From the NCBI RefSeq assembly GCF_009789195.1, contig NZ_WSTC01000004.1:124001-188000 (forward strand): a stretch of 64,000 nucleotides of DNA, given 5' to 3'. Of this stretch, positions 37,077 through 44,645 are shown in pieces. Within the stretch, counting starts at the first letter, position 1. Each line of letters begins with the position of its first letter. The stretch comes from Paenibacillus sp. MMS18-CY102. GTDB lineage: Bacteria; Bacillota; Bacilli; Paenibacillales; Paenibacillaceae. Position numbers and translations under genes: made by a program. The notes beneath the pieces were generated by a model. It ran no database searches. It saw only the letters and a list, made by a program, of their open reading frames with translations, and was not told where the DNA came from.

Positions 37077-37856
37077 TCATGCATCGCCACCTTCACCGCC
37101 CCAACTAACAACCAAATACTGCCCAGATAACAACAGATTACTTATAAAATTATTTTTAAAACCACTCTGTTCGTTATATACCGTAATTTGGCCGGTAGCC
37201 TTGTCCAACTCATGCACGCCGTCCTGCAACGTCCCTATCCATACAAACCGATCGTTGCCGACAATGCTCCTCGCGTTACTCCCTAGTTTTTTGTTGCTCT
37301 TGATCGTATTCGACTGCACATCCAGTACAGCAGCCGTATTCTCCGATACGATCCATGCCGTTGTGCCATCACTGTGAACAGCAAGGTTGCTTCCTATCCC
37401 GAGAAAATCATCCGTATAACGATGAAGCGTTCCATCCTTCCGGTCATACCGAAGCAACGGCACTTCATTGTTCACTTCGCTGGAACCAAACAGCTGATTG
37501 TAATAGAACCAAATCTGGCTTTTGTCATAAGCTATCGAATTGTAATAATTGCCTGGCTCCGTCGCGTATGTTCGCTTTTCATGGGTTGTCATATGAAAGG
37601 AGGTTATGCCATGTTCATCTACACTCCAAATGTTCTCCCCTATAAGCTTGCCATCAGCCGCATCTGAGCTTATTTTCTGGATATTCATCTTTAAAAAATC
37701 CGGTTCTGCAGCCAAGATAGGCTCTTCCGATGAAGGGCTGGTTGGCAATGCCGCTTTCTCGCTTGAACAAGAGACTAGCAAGAGGATAATAAAGAAGGCC
37801 ATCATGCTGCTCATCAATTTCGTGCTGCTCTTTAATAAAATAGCGTTTATCTGCAT
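37077..37856 (-). CDS. Putative lipoprotein with partial beta-propeller
   Basis: 259 residues. Hydrophobic N-terminus ending in LLLVSCSS is a lipobox-like signal, so the protein is probably anchored outside the membrane. WSVDEHGI, YNSIAYDKSQIWFYY, SDGTTAWIVSEN and DRFVWIGTLQDGVHELDKATGQITVYN are propeller-type blades, the last like two-component-regulator propellers. The protein ends soon after four or five blades, so a full propeller seems truncated. Starts inside the 3' end of the next upstream gene (10-base overlap). Last gene of the AT-rich short-gene island. Confidence 0.6.
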   Translation of the reverse strand: MQINAILLKSSTKLMSSMMAFFIILLLVSCSSEKAALPTSPSSEEPILAAEPDFLKMNIQKISSDAADGKLIGENIWSVDEHGITSFHMTTHEKRTYATEPGNYYNSIAYDKSQIWFYYNQLFGSSEVNNEVPLLRYDRKDGTLHRYTDDFLGIGSNLAVHSDGTTAWIVSENTAAVLDVQSNTIKSNKKLGSNARSIVGNDRFVWIGTLQDGVHELDKATGQITVYNEQSGFKNNFISNLLLSGQYLVVSWGGEGGDA

Positions 37857-38290
37857 AAATCAAAAGCCCTTATAACTTTCTCGCCCAATTCAGTATTCGT
37901 TGCGGATAAGCCGAGCTTCAGCTTGCTGTCTGTCAAAGGATAATGGGCGCCATCCTTCTTCCCTTCTGTCGGCAGCAATGTATACCCTATCTCCGGTTCA
38001 AACGCTATAGACAGATAAAGGTATAGCTTTGGCATATCTCTTTCTCTTTTGGTCGAAACAACAGCTCCCCCTATATCATCAGCTGAATAGTTTTTACTCG
38101 CCACAACTTGGATACATTCGAGACAAGCATCGCCTATTTCCTCCGCGTGATGCGGTGAAGGCAGCATGATCGGCTTATTAATGTCTGTGTACGGCCCATC
38201 TATTCTAATACACGGAAAGATGATGATTTTATTGGTTGCATTTTCTTTATACGCTCCAATTCTTATTCGCTCTGGGTTAAATTTCTCCAA
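37847..38290 (-). CDS. Hypothetical protein, possible CdiI-type immunity protein
   Basis: 147 residues, no signal peptide. The opening RIRIGAYKENATNKIIIFPCIRIDG and the closing KLKLGLSATNTELGEKVIRAFDLC resemble CdiI-type (DUF1436-like) contact-dependent inhibition immunity proteins, which have a central S-L-IAF core and end in an L-eLG-av-a segment. The match is by eye and tentative. It lies in a run of unrelated small genes, the expected setting for orphan immunity genes. Confidence 0.5.
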   Translation of the reverse strand: MEKFNPERIRIGAYKENATNKIIIFPCIRIDGPYTDINKPIMLPSPHHAEEIGDACLECIQVVASKNYSADDIGGAVVSTKRERDMPKLYLYLSIAFEPEIGYTLLPTEGKKDGAHYPLTDSKLKLGLSATNTELGEKVIRAFDLCR

Positions 38291-38304
38291 ATGAAGCCCT
38301 CCCC

Positions 38305-38484
38305 TTATTCAATCAACGTTATGCTCTTAACGTCGCGGAATGCAATATACACAGGTTGGCGGCCTATATCTATCCAGAATGAATAGATTTCTCCCCCTAG
38401 TTTCCTAACTTCCAAGAGTTCCCCTTCCGCAATCTGTCCATTTTCAAAAACGATCATGTACTGCGATCCACTTATAAGTTCCAA
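38305..38484 (-). CDS. 59-residue small protein of unknown function
   Basis: TTG start at 38484 with AAGGGGTG seven bases upstream, ending in TAA 14 bp before the next gene. Sequence (MIVFENGQIAEGELLEVRK, YSFWIDIGRQPVYIAFRDVKSITLIE) alternates hydrophobic and polar residues as in a small beta barrel, like an Sm- or SH3-like fold. No family recognised. Spacing and ribosome site support expression with its neighbours. Confidence 0.55.
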   Translation of the reverse strand: MELISGSQYMIVFENGQIAEGELLEVRKLGGEIYSFWIDIGRQPVYIAFRDVKSITLIE

Positions 38485-38489
38485 AGCGC

Positions 38490-38619
38490 TTCACCCCTTA
38501 TTCGTTACTCATCAAATATAGCCATCTCCTCAAGGGCATCCTCTATGCTGCATCAACGGCTTCTTGTTCCTCATAAGCCTTTTCCATTGGAAACGGACTT
38601 CTTCATCAGTTCCCTGTCA
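38490..38619 (-). other. Short gap with coding remnants
   Basis: No intact gene. In different minus-strand frames there are gene-like pieces such as EEVRFQWKRLMRN and EDALEEMAIFDE followed by a stop, suggesting a decayed small gene. Evidence is weak. Confidence 0.3.
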
Positions 38620-39822
38620 TCATTTATCATTAAACCATTCACTGCCCCCTAAATATTGTAGTATGCCATAAGCGAACTCCAACTCTGCGTGGCCGCCTTC
38701 TGCGTAGCCCATGCTTGTACTGATACCAAGATATTGAGGCGTAAAGTAACAGAATATATCGCTTTGCCCCTCAGTCCCAGCGAACTCTAACGAGTCTGCG
38801 TTGTTCAAACTCTTTGCTAGTTCTTCATCTGTCATCCATGCGAAGCTGTCGACAATCGCCTCTTTGCTCGCAACCGTAGTTTGCGGCACTTGAAACGCCC
38901 CATCACGTATCTTGCTAATAAAGCCTGCATCGATGGCCAGTACATCTTTAAGCGTGACTTTGCTTGCGTCTTCCAAATTTATGTTTGTTGTATAAAATAA
39001 ATTGTTTGGATGGGCGGTCCCCTTTAGGCTCCCAATCCCACTATATTGAATGCTGAGCAACTGTTTATTTTGCAATGCTACAGCGTAATTAATTTCAAGT
39101 GTTAGCTCACCCAGGCTACCCGCTTAATAATAATGGAGCACATTCAGGGCCTCACTTTTAAGCCGTTTATTAATAATTGCCTGCTTGTCCTGATCCATTA
39201 AGCCAGTGATTTGAGGATAAGCGATCACGACATTATCCGATACATACTCCTCTTTTCTAACTGTATATTCACTGCTCACAGGTTCGATTTCATTGTTTAC
39301 AGGTTCATTAGCAGCCATGCTTCCTTCTGCCGATAGATATAACTCTGATGCTTCCCCGTCTTGGCGGCAGGATTGTAAGCTGAATCTCAATCCATTCATC
39401 AAGTACAACAATTCGTAGGTTACATCTTCTTCCGAAGCTGTCCACGTTTTCTTGACTTCTTGCTGTCCCATTAATCTCTTTATTTGCTGGAAGTTCATGC
39501 CGGGTCTTGCGCCTATTTCGTTTAAAATGCCACTCTGTGTATCCTCGTTTACTGCGAGTGATATAGGCAATGAATCCACCCCATCATCCGGATAGATGAA
39601 GGTGACGCCCAAATCCTCTACATATACAGTCGGGAACATCATATGAGATCCCTGCATTGCGACCGTATCTTCACTGCTGCCCGACGCCGAAAGCTTGAGG
39701 GCATCCCCCCTCTTTACACCCAAATACTGATGGATCATATCTTCACTTTCTATCTGCTTACTCTTATTCGCACATGAACATAGCAATGCAACAATGATAA
39801 TGGCAGTAATTATTTGTTTCAT
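38620..39822 (-). pseudogene. DUF4163-like lipoprotein gene split by an in-frame stop
   Basis: One reading frame of about 400 codons interrupted once. The ATG at 39822 encodes a signal with lipobox (IIIVALLCSCANK), a middle region of unknown type and YPQITGLMDQDKQAIINKRLK, then TAA at 39124. The same frame continues AGSLGELTLEINYAVALQNKQLLSIQYSGIGSLKGTAHPNN, with NLEDASKVTLKDVL, to a stop at 38620. The combined C-terminal half resembles DUF4163/DUF3298 domains found beside peptidoglycan deacetylases and in anti-sigma-type proteins. A single TAA codon in an otherwise intact frame indicates a recent nonsense mutation, or expression as a truncated form. Confidence 0.65.
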
Positions 39823-39831
39823 ACGTCCTAT

Positions 39832-40136
39832 TCATTCTCCTCTTACATGAACAGCATGCACATGCTTCTGGGACAGGAATAATAATACACCCAGCAACTC
39901 TTCCTTATGTGTACTGTTCACATGCTGGCTAACCTCAGTAAAGAAAGCAACTATTTCTTGTAGCTCGTTATTCACTAACCTTACATTCGTTCGATTATAA
40001 TCTTTCAGTTTTTTTAATTTTGAATATTTAGTCCAGCTCTTTGTCTGATGAAAAAGAAAAAAATGTATATCTTCACTTAATTCCAATTTCCCAACCTTTC
40101 CCCATTTTGATTATACGAAATAATCTCATACGCCAC
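39832..40136 (-). pseudogene. Frameshifted paralogue of the 43728-44033 gene
   Basis: A GTG at 40136 behind GGGGTG encodes MAYEIISYNQNGERLG, matching the start of the intact 101-residue protein at 43728-44033 (LLYDQNDTLL). Near 40090 a single-base loss in GGGAAA shifts the frame; the remainder reads KLELSEDIHFFLFHQTKSW...LKKLKDYNRTN and ends VHAVHVRGE, aligning with DLHSAIFYKTNNW, LRKIKDYYSPN and YRVHIVGD. The joined length is about 101 residues, the same as the paralogue. A shorter 84-residue frame from a TTG at 40086 remains open and could be translated. Confidence 0.6.
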
Positions 40137-40159
40137 GTGTAATCACCCCGTTTGTTTGG

Positions 40160-40699
40160 TTACGCTAAGCATAACTTTTCCTTGAAGATCGTTAATGCTG
40201 ATTCAATATCTTCAATAACGGCATCACTATCCAACATGCTAGTTCTATATGGCCTATAAGTCTTCATACAAGATTGATAAACCGCTCTAATGAACTGATC
40301 CTTTTCTAAAACACAAAGCACTTCCCGGTTTACTGCAACCTGAAAATTATTCATTTTTGTTTTCACAAAAAGCACACTAAACGAGGATCCTGCGCAAACA
40401 AGATGAAACTCTCTCCTATCACTATCCCCTAGATCAAAACCAATTTTGTTCCAATGGCCGATTAGATCATCAATGGAATGCGCGAGTTTGATGCCATGAA
40501 TATTGGGACCGCCATCCATCACATCATGCTCCAAAAATACGATGGCGTTATCATTTCAGCTATCCAAACAGAAAGCAACACCCACCCCAATCTGCCACAA
40601 GTGCCTGCACCCCTTCGTCGGCCTCTAACTCTTCTATATTTACGCAATATCGAGACTTTTCAATTTCAATGTTAAATCATTAATATGATTCAATAACAT
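40160..40699 (-). pseudogene. Degenerate small gene (several lesions), immunity-island remnant
   Basis: An ATG at 40699 with AGGTGG five bases upstream opens MLLNHINDLTLKLKSLDIA then stops. A second frame gives YCVNIEELEADEGVQALVADWGG, and a third frame, after a TGA, gives NDNAIVFLEHDVMDGG and runs intact for 124 residues from a TTG at 40534 to 40160. The joined product would be about 180 residues. At least two frameshifts and a stop are needed to explain this. The intact 3' part could still be expressed, but no good ribosome site precedes it. Family not recognised. Confidence 0.45.
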
Positions 40700-40716
40700 G
40701 TATCCACCTGCTTATC

Positions 40717-41310
40717 TTACGGATGTAATAATTTACTCGTTATAAAATAACGGGAATACTCCTCTTGCGCTTCTTTGCTTATACTCATGAACCAGCTTTG
40801 TTGCTCGATTAGATAAGCTTCTTTCCCAGCATCATCGTCCATGTACGGCAAAGGGGGATAAAACACTCCACTGTATCCCGGCAATTCACTCCTTATTTCC
40901 ATAAGCATTTGGCCCAGCTTGTTTTGCCCACTGCCGTCCCCACCGTCACCCCAAAAAGAATCATTTTTGGTATGTTCGATTAGCAGGCAATTTCCAGTAG
41001 AGACTAAGATATCCCTTACGCTTTCATGCTGCTCACATTTTGCTGCAATCGCTCTCCGCATGATGGCCTCTTTCATTTCCTCCCAATCCTTTCGGAGTGG
41101 CTTGTTTCGATCGCGTCCTGCTATAGCCGCCTCCATAGGCGTTCGCAGCAATCGGATTTCCTCTTCAAAGCTGGTATTCGCAAATTTCATCGCTTGAAAA
41201 TAATGCTCCACCGTTGCCCATCGTTTATTGTCCAGTTCTATCGGATGCTTCGAGAAATTAGAAAAGCAGCCGTAGGGCTTATTCGTTTCATAAAATTTGA
41301 TCTGAATCAT
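40717..41310 (-). CDS. NADAR domain protein (YbiA-like)
   Basis: 197 residues. NADAR motifs are clear: FYETNKPYGCFSNFSKHPIELD at the start, WATVEHYFQAMKF, a central KPLRKDWEEMKEAIMRRAI and the C-terminal NDSFWGDGGDGSGQNKLGQMLMEIR. NADAR proteins are N-glycosidases acting on ADP-ribose-related or riboflavin-intermediate compounds; some remove ADP-ribose from targets and serve as antitoxins. A 60-residue C-terminal extension follows the domain. In this island a protective role against an ADP-ribosylating toxin is conceivable but not shown. Confidence 0.88.
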   Translation of the reverse strand: MIQIKFYETNKPYGCFSNFSKHPIELDNKRWATVEHYFQAMKFANTSFEEEIRLLRTPMEAAIAGRDRNKPLRKDWEEMKEAIMRRAIAAKCEQHESVRDILVSTGNCLLIEHTKNDSFWGDGGDGSGQNKLGQMLMEIRSELPGYSGVFYPPLPYMDDDAGKEAYLIEQQSWFMSISKEAQEEYSRYFITSKLLHP

Positions 41311-41394
41311 GTGGCATCTCCTTTTTGACCAATCCGAACCGGTCCCCCTTTATTTATCGGATGAAATGATAAGTTTATTTGGAATTATTTATAA

Positions 41395-41424
41395 CAAAAA
41401 ACCTTTAGAATTATATCCAAAGGC
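41395..41424 (-). terminator. Rho-independent terminator inside the short-gene island
   Basis: Minus strand CCTTTGGA pairs with TTCTAAAGG (one GU pair), followed by T6. It splits the island into at least two transcription units, upstream of the NADAR gene. Confidence 0.6.
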
Positions 41425-41439
41425 CTTAGATGAATGAAA

Positions 41440-41542
41440 TCATTTGTTTTTCAACCCGACATACATCGTTTGTATTAACCATCTAAGTTTATCTGGGTTC
41501 ATATTCCGCATCCCATGTGCGATAGAAAATATTTAAATAACT
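41440..41542 (-). pseudogene. C-terminal gene remnant
   Basis: The 253-bp gap upstream of the NADAR gene contains a frame reading AHGMRNMNPDKLRWLIQTM and ending GLKNK before a TGA at 41440. Composition looks coding, but there is no upstream start with a ribosome site and a stop lies shortly before it. Probably the tail of a lost small gene. Confidence 0.35.
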
Positions 41543-41563
41543 CCAATCCCCCACCTCACAAAG

Positions 41564-41947
41564 TTAATAATTAAGATTAAAAAATGCTATGTCATTAGCA
41601 TGAATAGTTACAAATGTGCCAATAGTTAAGGGTACGCCCATTGCCTCCACGCAAACAATACTCTCTCCTAGCCTTATGACGGTATACCCATCATCATCGA
41701 TAGACTCGATTTCCCCAGTTAATATAAGGCCATCATTCATTTGTTTTATATGATATTGCATGCTAGGTGAGCTAATCATGTTATCGCCCCACATTAAATG
41801 ATCATGAATTTCAATCTCCACATGATATTCATTGTTCACTGCGGGTAAATTCCCATTCCATAAAGCTTTACCATTCCCTAGTTTTGATTGAAATAAAACG
41901 AAGCACTTTTCACCTATGTGTTGAACTTCGGTTATCAAAACCTTCAT
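41564..41947 (-). CDS. Hypothetical 127-residue protein
   Basis: Soluble, acidic, beta-rich: MKVLITEVQHIGEKCFVLFQSK, then EYHVEIEIHDHLMW, GLILTGEIESIDDDGYTVIRLG and FVTIHANDIAFFNLNY. No signal peptide, membrane segment or recognised motif. Size, charge and location resemble orphan immunity proteins of polymorphic toxin systems, but that is inference from context. Ends at the TAA before the remnant-bearing gap. Confidence 0.6.
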   Translation of the reverse strand: MKVLITEVQHIGEKCFVLFQSKLGNGKALWNGNLPAVNNEYHVEIEIHDHLMWGDNMISSPSMQYHIKQMNDGLILTGEIESIDDDGYTVIRLGESIVCVEAMGVPLTIGTFVTIHANDIAFFNLNY

Positions 41948-42013
41948 GTTCTAGCTCCTATCTCTTAAAAGCTCTTATGCTTAACCGCCTGTAACAAGCT
42001 GAATATTCGTTTA

Positions 42014-42364
42014 TTACGTCAGCATTTGCTCGAAGTCACACGCCGCAACAGCCCTACATCCACTGTCCCGTAAATCAACCAACAGTTTGGAAATGCAGGC
42101 GATATAAAAATATGAATCTATCCCCTCATTGGGTTCGATATCAAGATAGTACCTTGAAAACAAAAATCCGCATGGATGCTCTAATCGCTTGGACTCATCA
42201 AATTCATCATTTCCTCTTAAATAAATAGCACAACAAGGGCTCGAAATTACCCATCTCCCTCTCTTTCCATCAATGCTCTCCGACACATATTGAGCAACTT
42301 CTTCGTAACCGGCATCTGTATCAATGAACATTTTACAAAATAAATCAATCTCATCTAGAAGCAT
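42014..42364 (-). CDS. Hypothetical 116-residue protein
   Basis: ATG at 42364 with GGGGTGAT upstream is preferred over a longer frame that overlaps the preceding gene. Acidic soluble protein: LFCKMFIDTDAGYEEVAQYVSE, GRWVISSPCCAIYLRGND and YLDIEPNEGIDSYFYIACISKLLVDLR. Not recognised. The 22-bp spacing to the Im-type gene upstream implies co-transcription. Confidence 0.6.
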   Translation of the reverse strand: MLLDEIDLFCKMFIDTDAGYEEVAQYVSESIDGKRGRWVISSPCCAIYLRGNDEFDESKRLEHPCGFLFSRYYLDIEPNEGIDSYFYIACISKLLVDLRDSGCRAVAACDFEQMLT

Positions 42365-42386
42365 ACTATCACCCCGCTCAGAACTC

Positions 42387-42599
42387 CTATAGCAGCAGTT
42401 CCGGTTCATACTTGAGCGCTTGTTCAACGATGTCTTCAGCACTTCGTTCCTCTTCACCCCAGAAAATCAAATCACTCATATTAGGATGTGGAACACTTCT
42501 CTCCACTATTGCCATCATGCGATTAAGCTCTTCCTCCGAACCTTCCGCATTCATTATCTTTTGTACAATCTCAATCAATTCCTCTTTACTGAGCCTCAA
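42387..42599 (-). CDS. Colicin Im7/Im9-type bacteriocin immunity protein
   Basis: 70 residues. LSKEELIEIVQKIMNAEGSEEELNRMMAIVERSVPHPNMSDLIFW aligns along its length with the Im7/Im9 four-helix immunity family of nuclease colicins: E-ELI-IV-KI, then EEEL, then HP-x-x-SDLI[FY], and a final EDIVEQALKY helix. The HP-x-x-SDLI motif is the toxin-contact helix III region. It is slightly shorter than Im9 (86 residues), lacking the C-terminal tail. It should bind and block an HNH or tRNase-type toxin nuclease. No such toxin gene is in the window. Confidence 0.85.
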   Translation of the reverse strand: MRLSKEELIEIVQKIMNAEGSEEELNRMMAIVERSVPHPNMSDLIFWGEEERSAEDIVEQALKYEPELLL

Positions 42600-42633
42600 T
42601 TGTTAACCTCCTTCTCCAAAAACAATACATGCA

Positions 42634-43323
42634 CTAGTCAATTTGTGTTAAAACATATGCCACTGGCTCCCCGGAAACCGTTCCGAAGAAATACACCTGA
42701 TTCGAAATAAACAACTCATAATACTCGCTGTCTGGATAATGTACGTCCCCGCGAAGATTCAATTTAGCTTGCGGCTGGGCCGATGGCAAAGTTTCAAATG
42801 TAAATCCCTCAAGCAACTGCATAATGAACACCATCGGGGTGCCATTCTCCAGCATAGCCGGCGACTCGTCCTCCAATAGCCAATTTGGATGTCCGCCGAC
42901 CTTATTGCCATTTGTATCATCATCACTAGGCAGCAGCTCAATTGTTTTGTATTTAACCTTAGGCTCGTATCCGCTTCTCATCACGCCATCCCCGGTTGGG
43001 AAGACGATTATTCTAAAGTTATTTTGGCAATCGCGAATAAAATCCTCAGGAATGACTGCCCCAGGCAATGGTACATCCAACATTCGGGGAATATAATGAT
43101 CCTCATCCACGCAACATGTACAAGCAAAAACAGCCATAGATTTCCCATGCCATGCGTGCCCTATAGGAAATGCAATTTGATAGAAGAACGTTAACGGCGA
43201 ATCACACAGTTGACAAGCTGGAAGCCCATATTCCAGTGGAATTACGGGATGTCCGCCAATAAACGACCGCTCTGAACTGCTTTGCACCGATTCGCCAACA
43301 ATCCGCATTATATAAGATGCCAT
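42634..43323 (-). CDS. DUF1963-like protein with cysteine pairs
   Basis: 229 residues from the ATG at 43323 (GGGCGGTG upstream; an in-frame start seven codons earlier is possible). SFIGGHPVIPLEYGLPACQLCDSPLTFFYQIAFP and KVGGHPNWLLEDESP recall YwqG/DUF1963 proteins, which have GG-P-P and KiGG-P motifs. Cysteine pairs CQLC and CTCC suggest a zinc site. Cytosolic. DUF1963 proteins are recurrent in immunity clusters; function unproven. Confidence 0.6.
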   Translation of the reverse strand: MASYIMRIVGESVQSSSERSFIGGHPVIPLEYGLPACQLCDSPLTFFYQIAFPIGHAWHGKSMAVFACTCCVDEDHYIPRMLDVPLPGAVIPEDFIRDCQNNFRIIVFPTGDGVMRSGYEPKVKYKTIELLPSDDDTNGNKVGGHPNWLLEDESPAMLENGTPMVFIMQLLEGFTFETLPSAQPQAKLNLRGDVHYPDSEYYELFISNQVYFFGTVSGEPVAYVLTQID

Positions 43324-43386
43324 CTCAAGCACCGCCCTTTTCAATTATCGAACGCCCTTCCAAATTTATCGGACAGAATCAGCCGT

Positions 43387-43665
43387 TTATCTGCTAAAAT
43401 ATTCATCCGAGAACTCACCATCCATATTATAATCCACATCATAGTAGAAAAGCCGGATTCCCGTTTTGGGATTAATACTTGTATGGATATACTCGATTTG
43501 TAGATCCGAAAATTCAAGCCCCGCAGGCAATTCCCCCTTCTCATCCTGAAGAAAATTATGATCACTATTACGAATTAATCTTTTAAGAATTTCTATCGTA
43601 TTATTTTTCAATGCCTCGAAATTGTACTTGTCATTAAAACTCTGTTCAATCGACTTCAAATCCAC
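43387..43665 (-). CDS. Hypothetical 92-residue protein, start uncertain
   Basis: GTG at 43665 gives MDLKSIEQSFNDKYNFEALKNN and, near the end, GIRLFYYDVDYNMDGEFSDEYFSR. The same frame is open upstream and looks coding (WIYRSGLTQWKNRWWRS), but no start codon lies there; an ATG at about 43711 is in another frame and would join it only if an ATATA tract gained two bases. The gene may have lost its N-terminus. No family recognised. Confidence 0.5.
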   Translation of the reverse strand: MDLKSIEQSFNDKYNFEALKNNTIEILKRLIRNSDHNFLQDEKGELPAGLEFSDLQIEYIHTSINPKTGIRLFYYDVDYNMDGEFSDEYFSR

Positions 43666-43727
43666 GGACCGCCACCACCGGTTCTTCCATTGTGTTAAAC
43701 CACTTCTATATATCCATTCTCTCTGTG

Positions 43728-44033
43728 TTAATCCCCGACAATATGAACCCTGTACAATTTTTGAATTGAGCGCTTTCCTACCATATCGGAAATCATTACT
43801 GCATCGTGTTTGTTAATAAAGTTTTGATACAGCCTCAAATCATCCTTGAACAATTCCACCTCTGTCGCGCTCAGATGAAGATTAGGAGAATAGTAATCTT
43901 TTATTTTTCTGAGCCACTGAAAACTGCCCCAGTTATTTGTTTTATAAAATATTGCACTGTGCAGATCCTCTTCAATCACAAACTTATCAAGCAACGTATC
44001 ATTCTGATCATATAACAACACATCCAGCCCCAT
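43728..44033 (-). CDS. Hypothetical 101-residue protein, intact paralogue
   Basis: ATG at 44033 with AGGTGAACAGGA upstream. Acidic, soluble: MGLDVLLYDQND, EEDLHSAIFYKTNNWGSFQWLRKIKDYYSP, KLYRVHIVGD. The frameshifted copy at 39832-40136 aligns over the full length, so this is a small family duplicated within the island. No named domain recognised; an immunity role is a contextual guess. Confidence 0.65.
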   Translation of the reverse strand: MGLDVLLYDQNDTLLDKFVIEEDLHSAIFYKTNNWGSFQWLRKIKDYYSPNLHLSATEVELFKDDLRLYQNFINKHDAVMISDMVGKRSIQKLYRVHIVGD

Positions 44034-44047
44034 TCCTGTTCACCTGC

Positions 44048-44488
44048 TTAACTCAAATCTTTTCGATCTATTATCTCTACTTCATCAACCTCATATGTTT
44101 TAGGCTTTAGTTGGCCACCCTGTTTTTCAAGAATTTTCAACAATACATGATAGCAAACAAAGATTGGCGTTGATCCTTTAGCCTTGTATTCACACCCATT
44201 TACATCAACTGCTTTGATTTTATACCCATTTCCTATATAACCCATCTCGAATAAATAATCATTGTCCTCAAACCAAGTTAATAGATCCTCGAGCGAAGGT
44301 ATCCAAGTTCCCTCTTTATAAATGGCTTCGGCACTTAATAAGGTACTGTCTGGCATAATTCTGCCGCCAATTACCCAACTAGAGCCTTCGTACTGAAATA
44401 TATCTTGAGGATATACTTCATCAGCGTAGCTTGCCCTCTTAAACCCTAATTGAACTAGCTTCTCTACTTCGTTTTTTGTTAGTGACAA
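44048..44488 (-). CDS. Hypothetical 146-residue protein
   Basis: TTG start at 44488 with AAGGTG seven bases upstream. Soluble: LTKNEVEKLVQLGFKRASYADEVYPQDIFQYEGSSWVIGG, LEDLLTWFEDNDYLFEMGYIGNGYKIKAVD and a basic-acidic C-terminus. The pattern suggests an alpha-beta protein. It is the first gene of the AT-rich island, 14 bp before the next; a terminator of the following transporter gene lies upstream. Confidence 0.6.
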   Translation of the reverse strand: MSLTKNEVEKLVQLGFKRASYADEVYPQDIFQYEGSSWVIGGRIMPDSTLLSAEAIYKEGTWIPSLEDLLTWFEDNDYLFEMGYIGNGYKIKAVDVNGCEYKAKGSTPIFVCYHVLLKILEKQGGQLKPKTYEVDEVEIIDRKDLS

Positions 44489-44586
44489 ACGACCACACCT
44501 TTTAATTTAATTATTTTATCAACATTACATGAGATCCTGAACGAATGTCCAACTAACCTTATCTTCGGCTTCTTTGTTACTTTTAC

Positions 44587-44625
44587 ACTAAAAACCCGTC
44601 ATCCCTTCACAGGAACAACGGGCTA
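44587..44625 (-). terminator. Rho-independent terminator of the sodium-dependent transporter gene
   Basis: Minus strand CCCGTTGTTCC pairs imperfectly with GGATGACGGG, followed by T5. Confidence 0.7.
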
Positions 44626-44645
44626 TACGATTCACGCACTTTTCG

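Noticed and set aside
37077-44488. Prophage or integrative element
   Set aside because: No integrase, phage structural, replication or transposase gene and no flanking direct repeats were visible.
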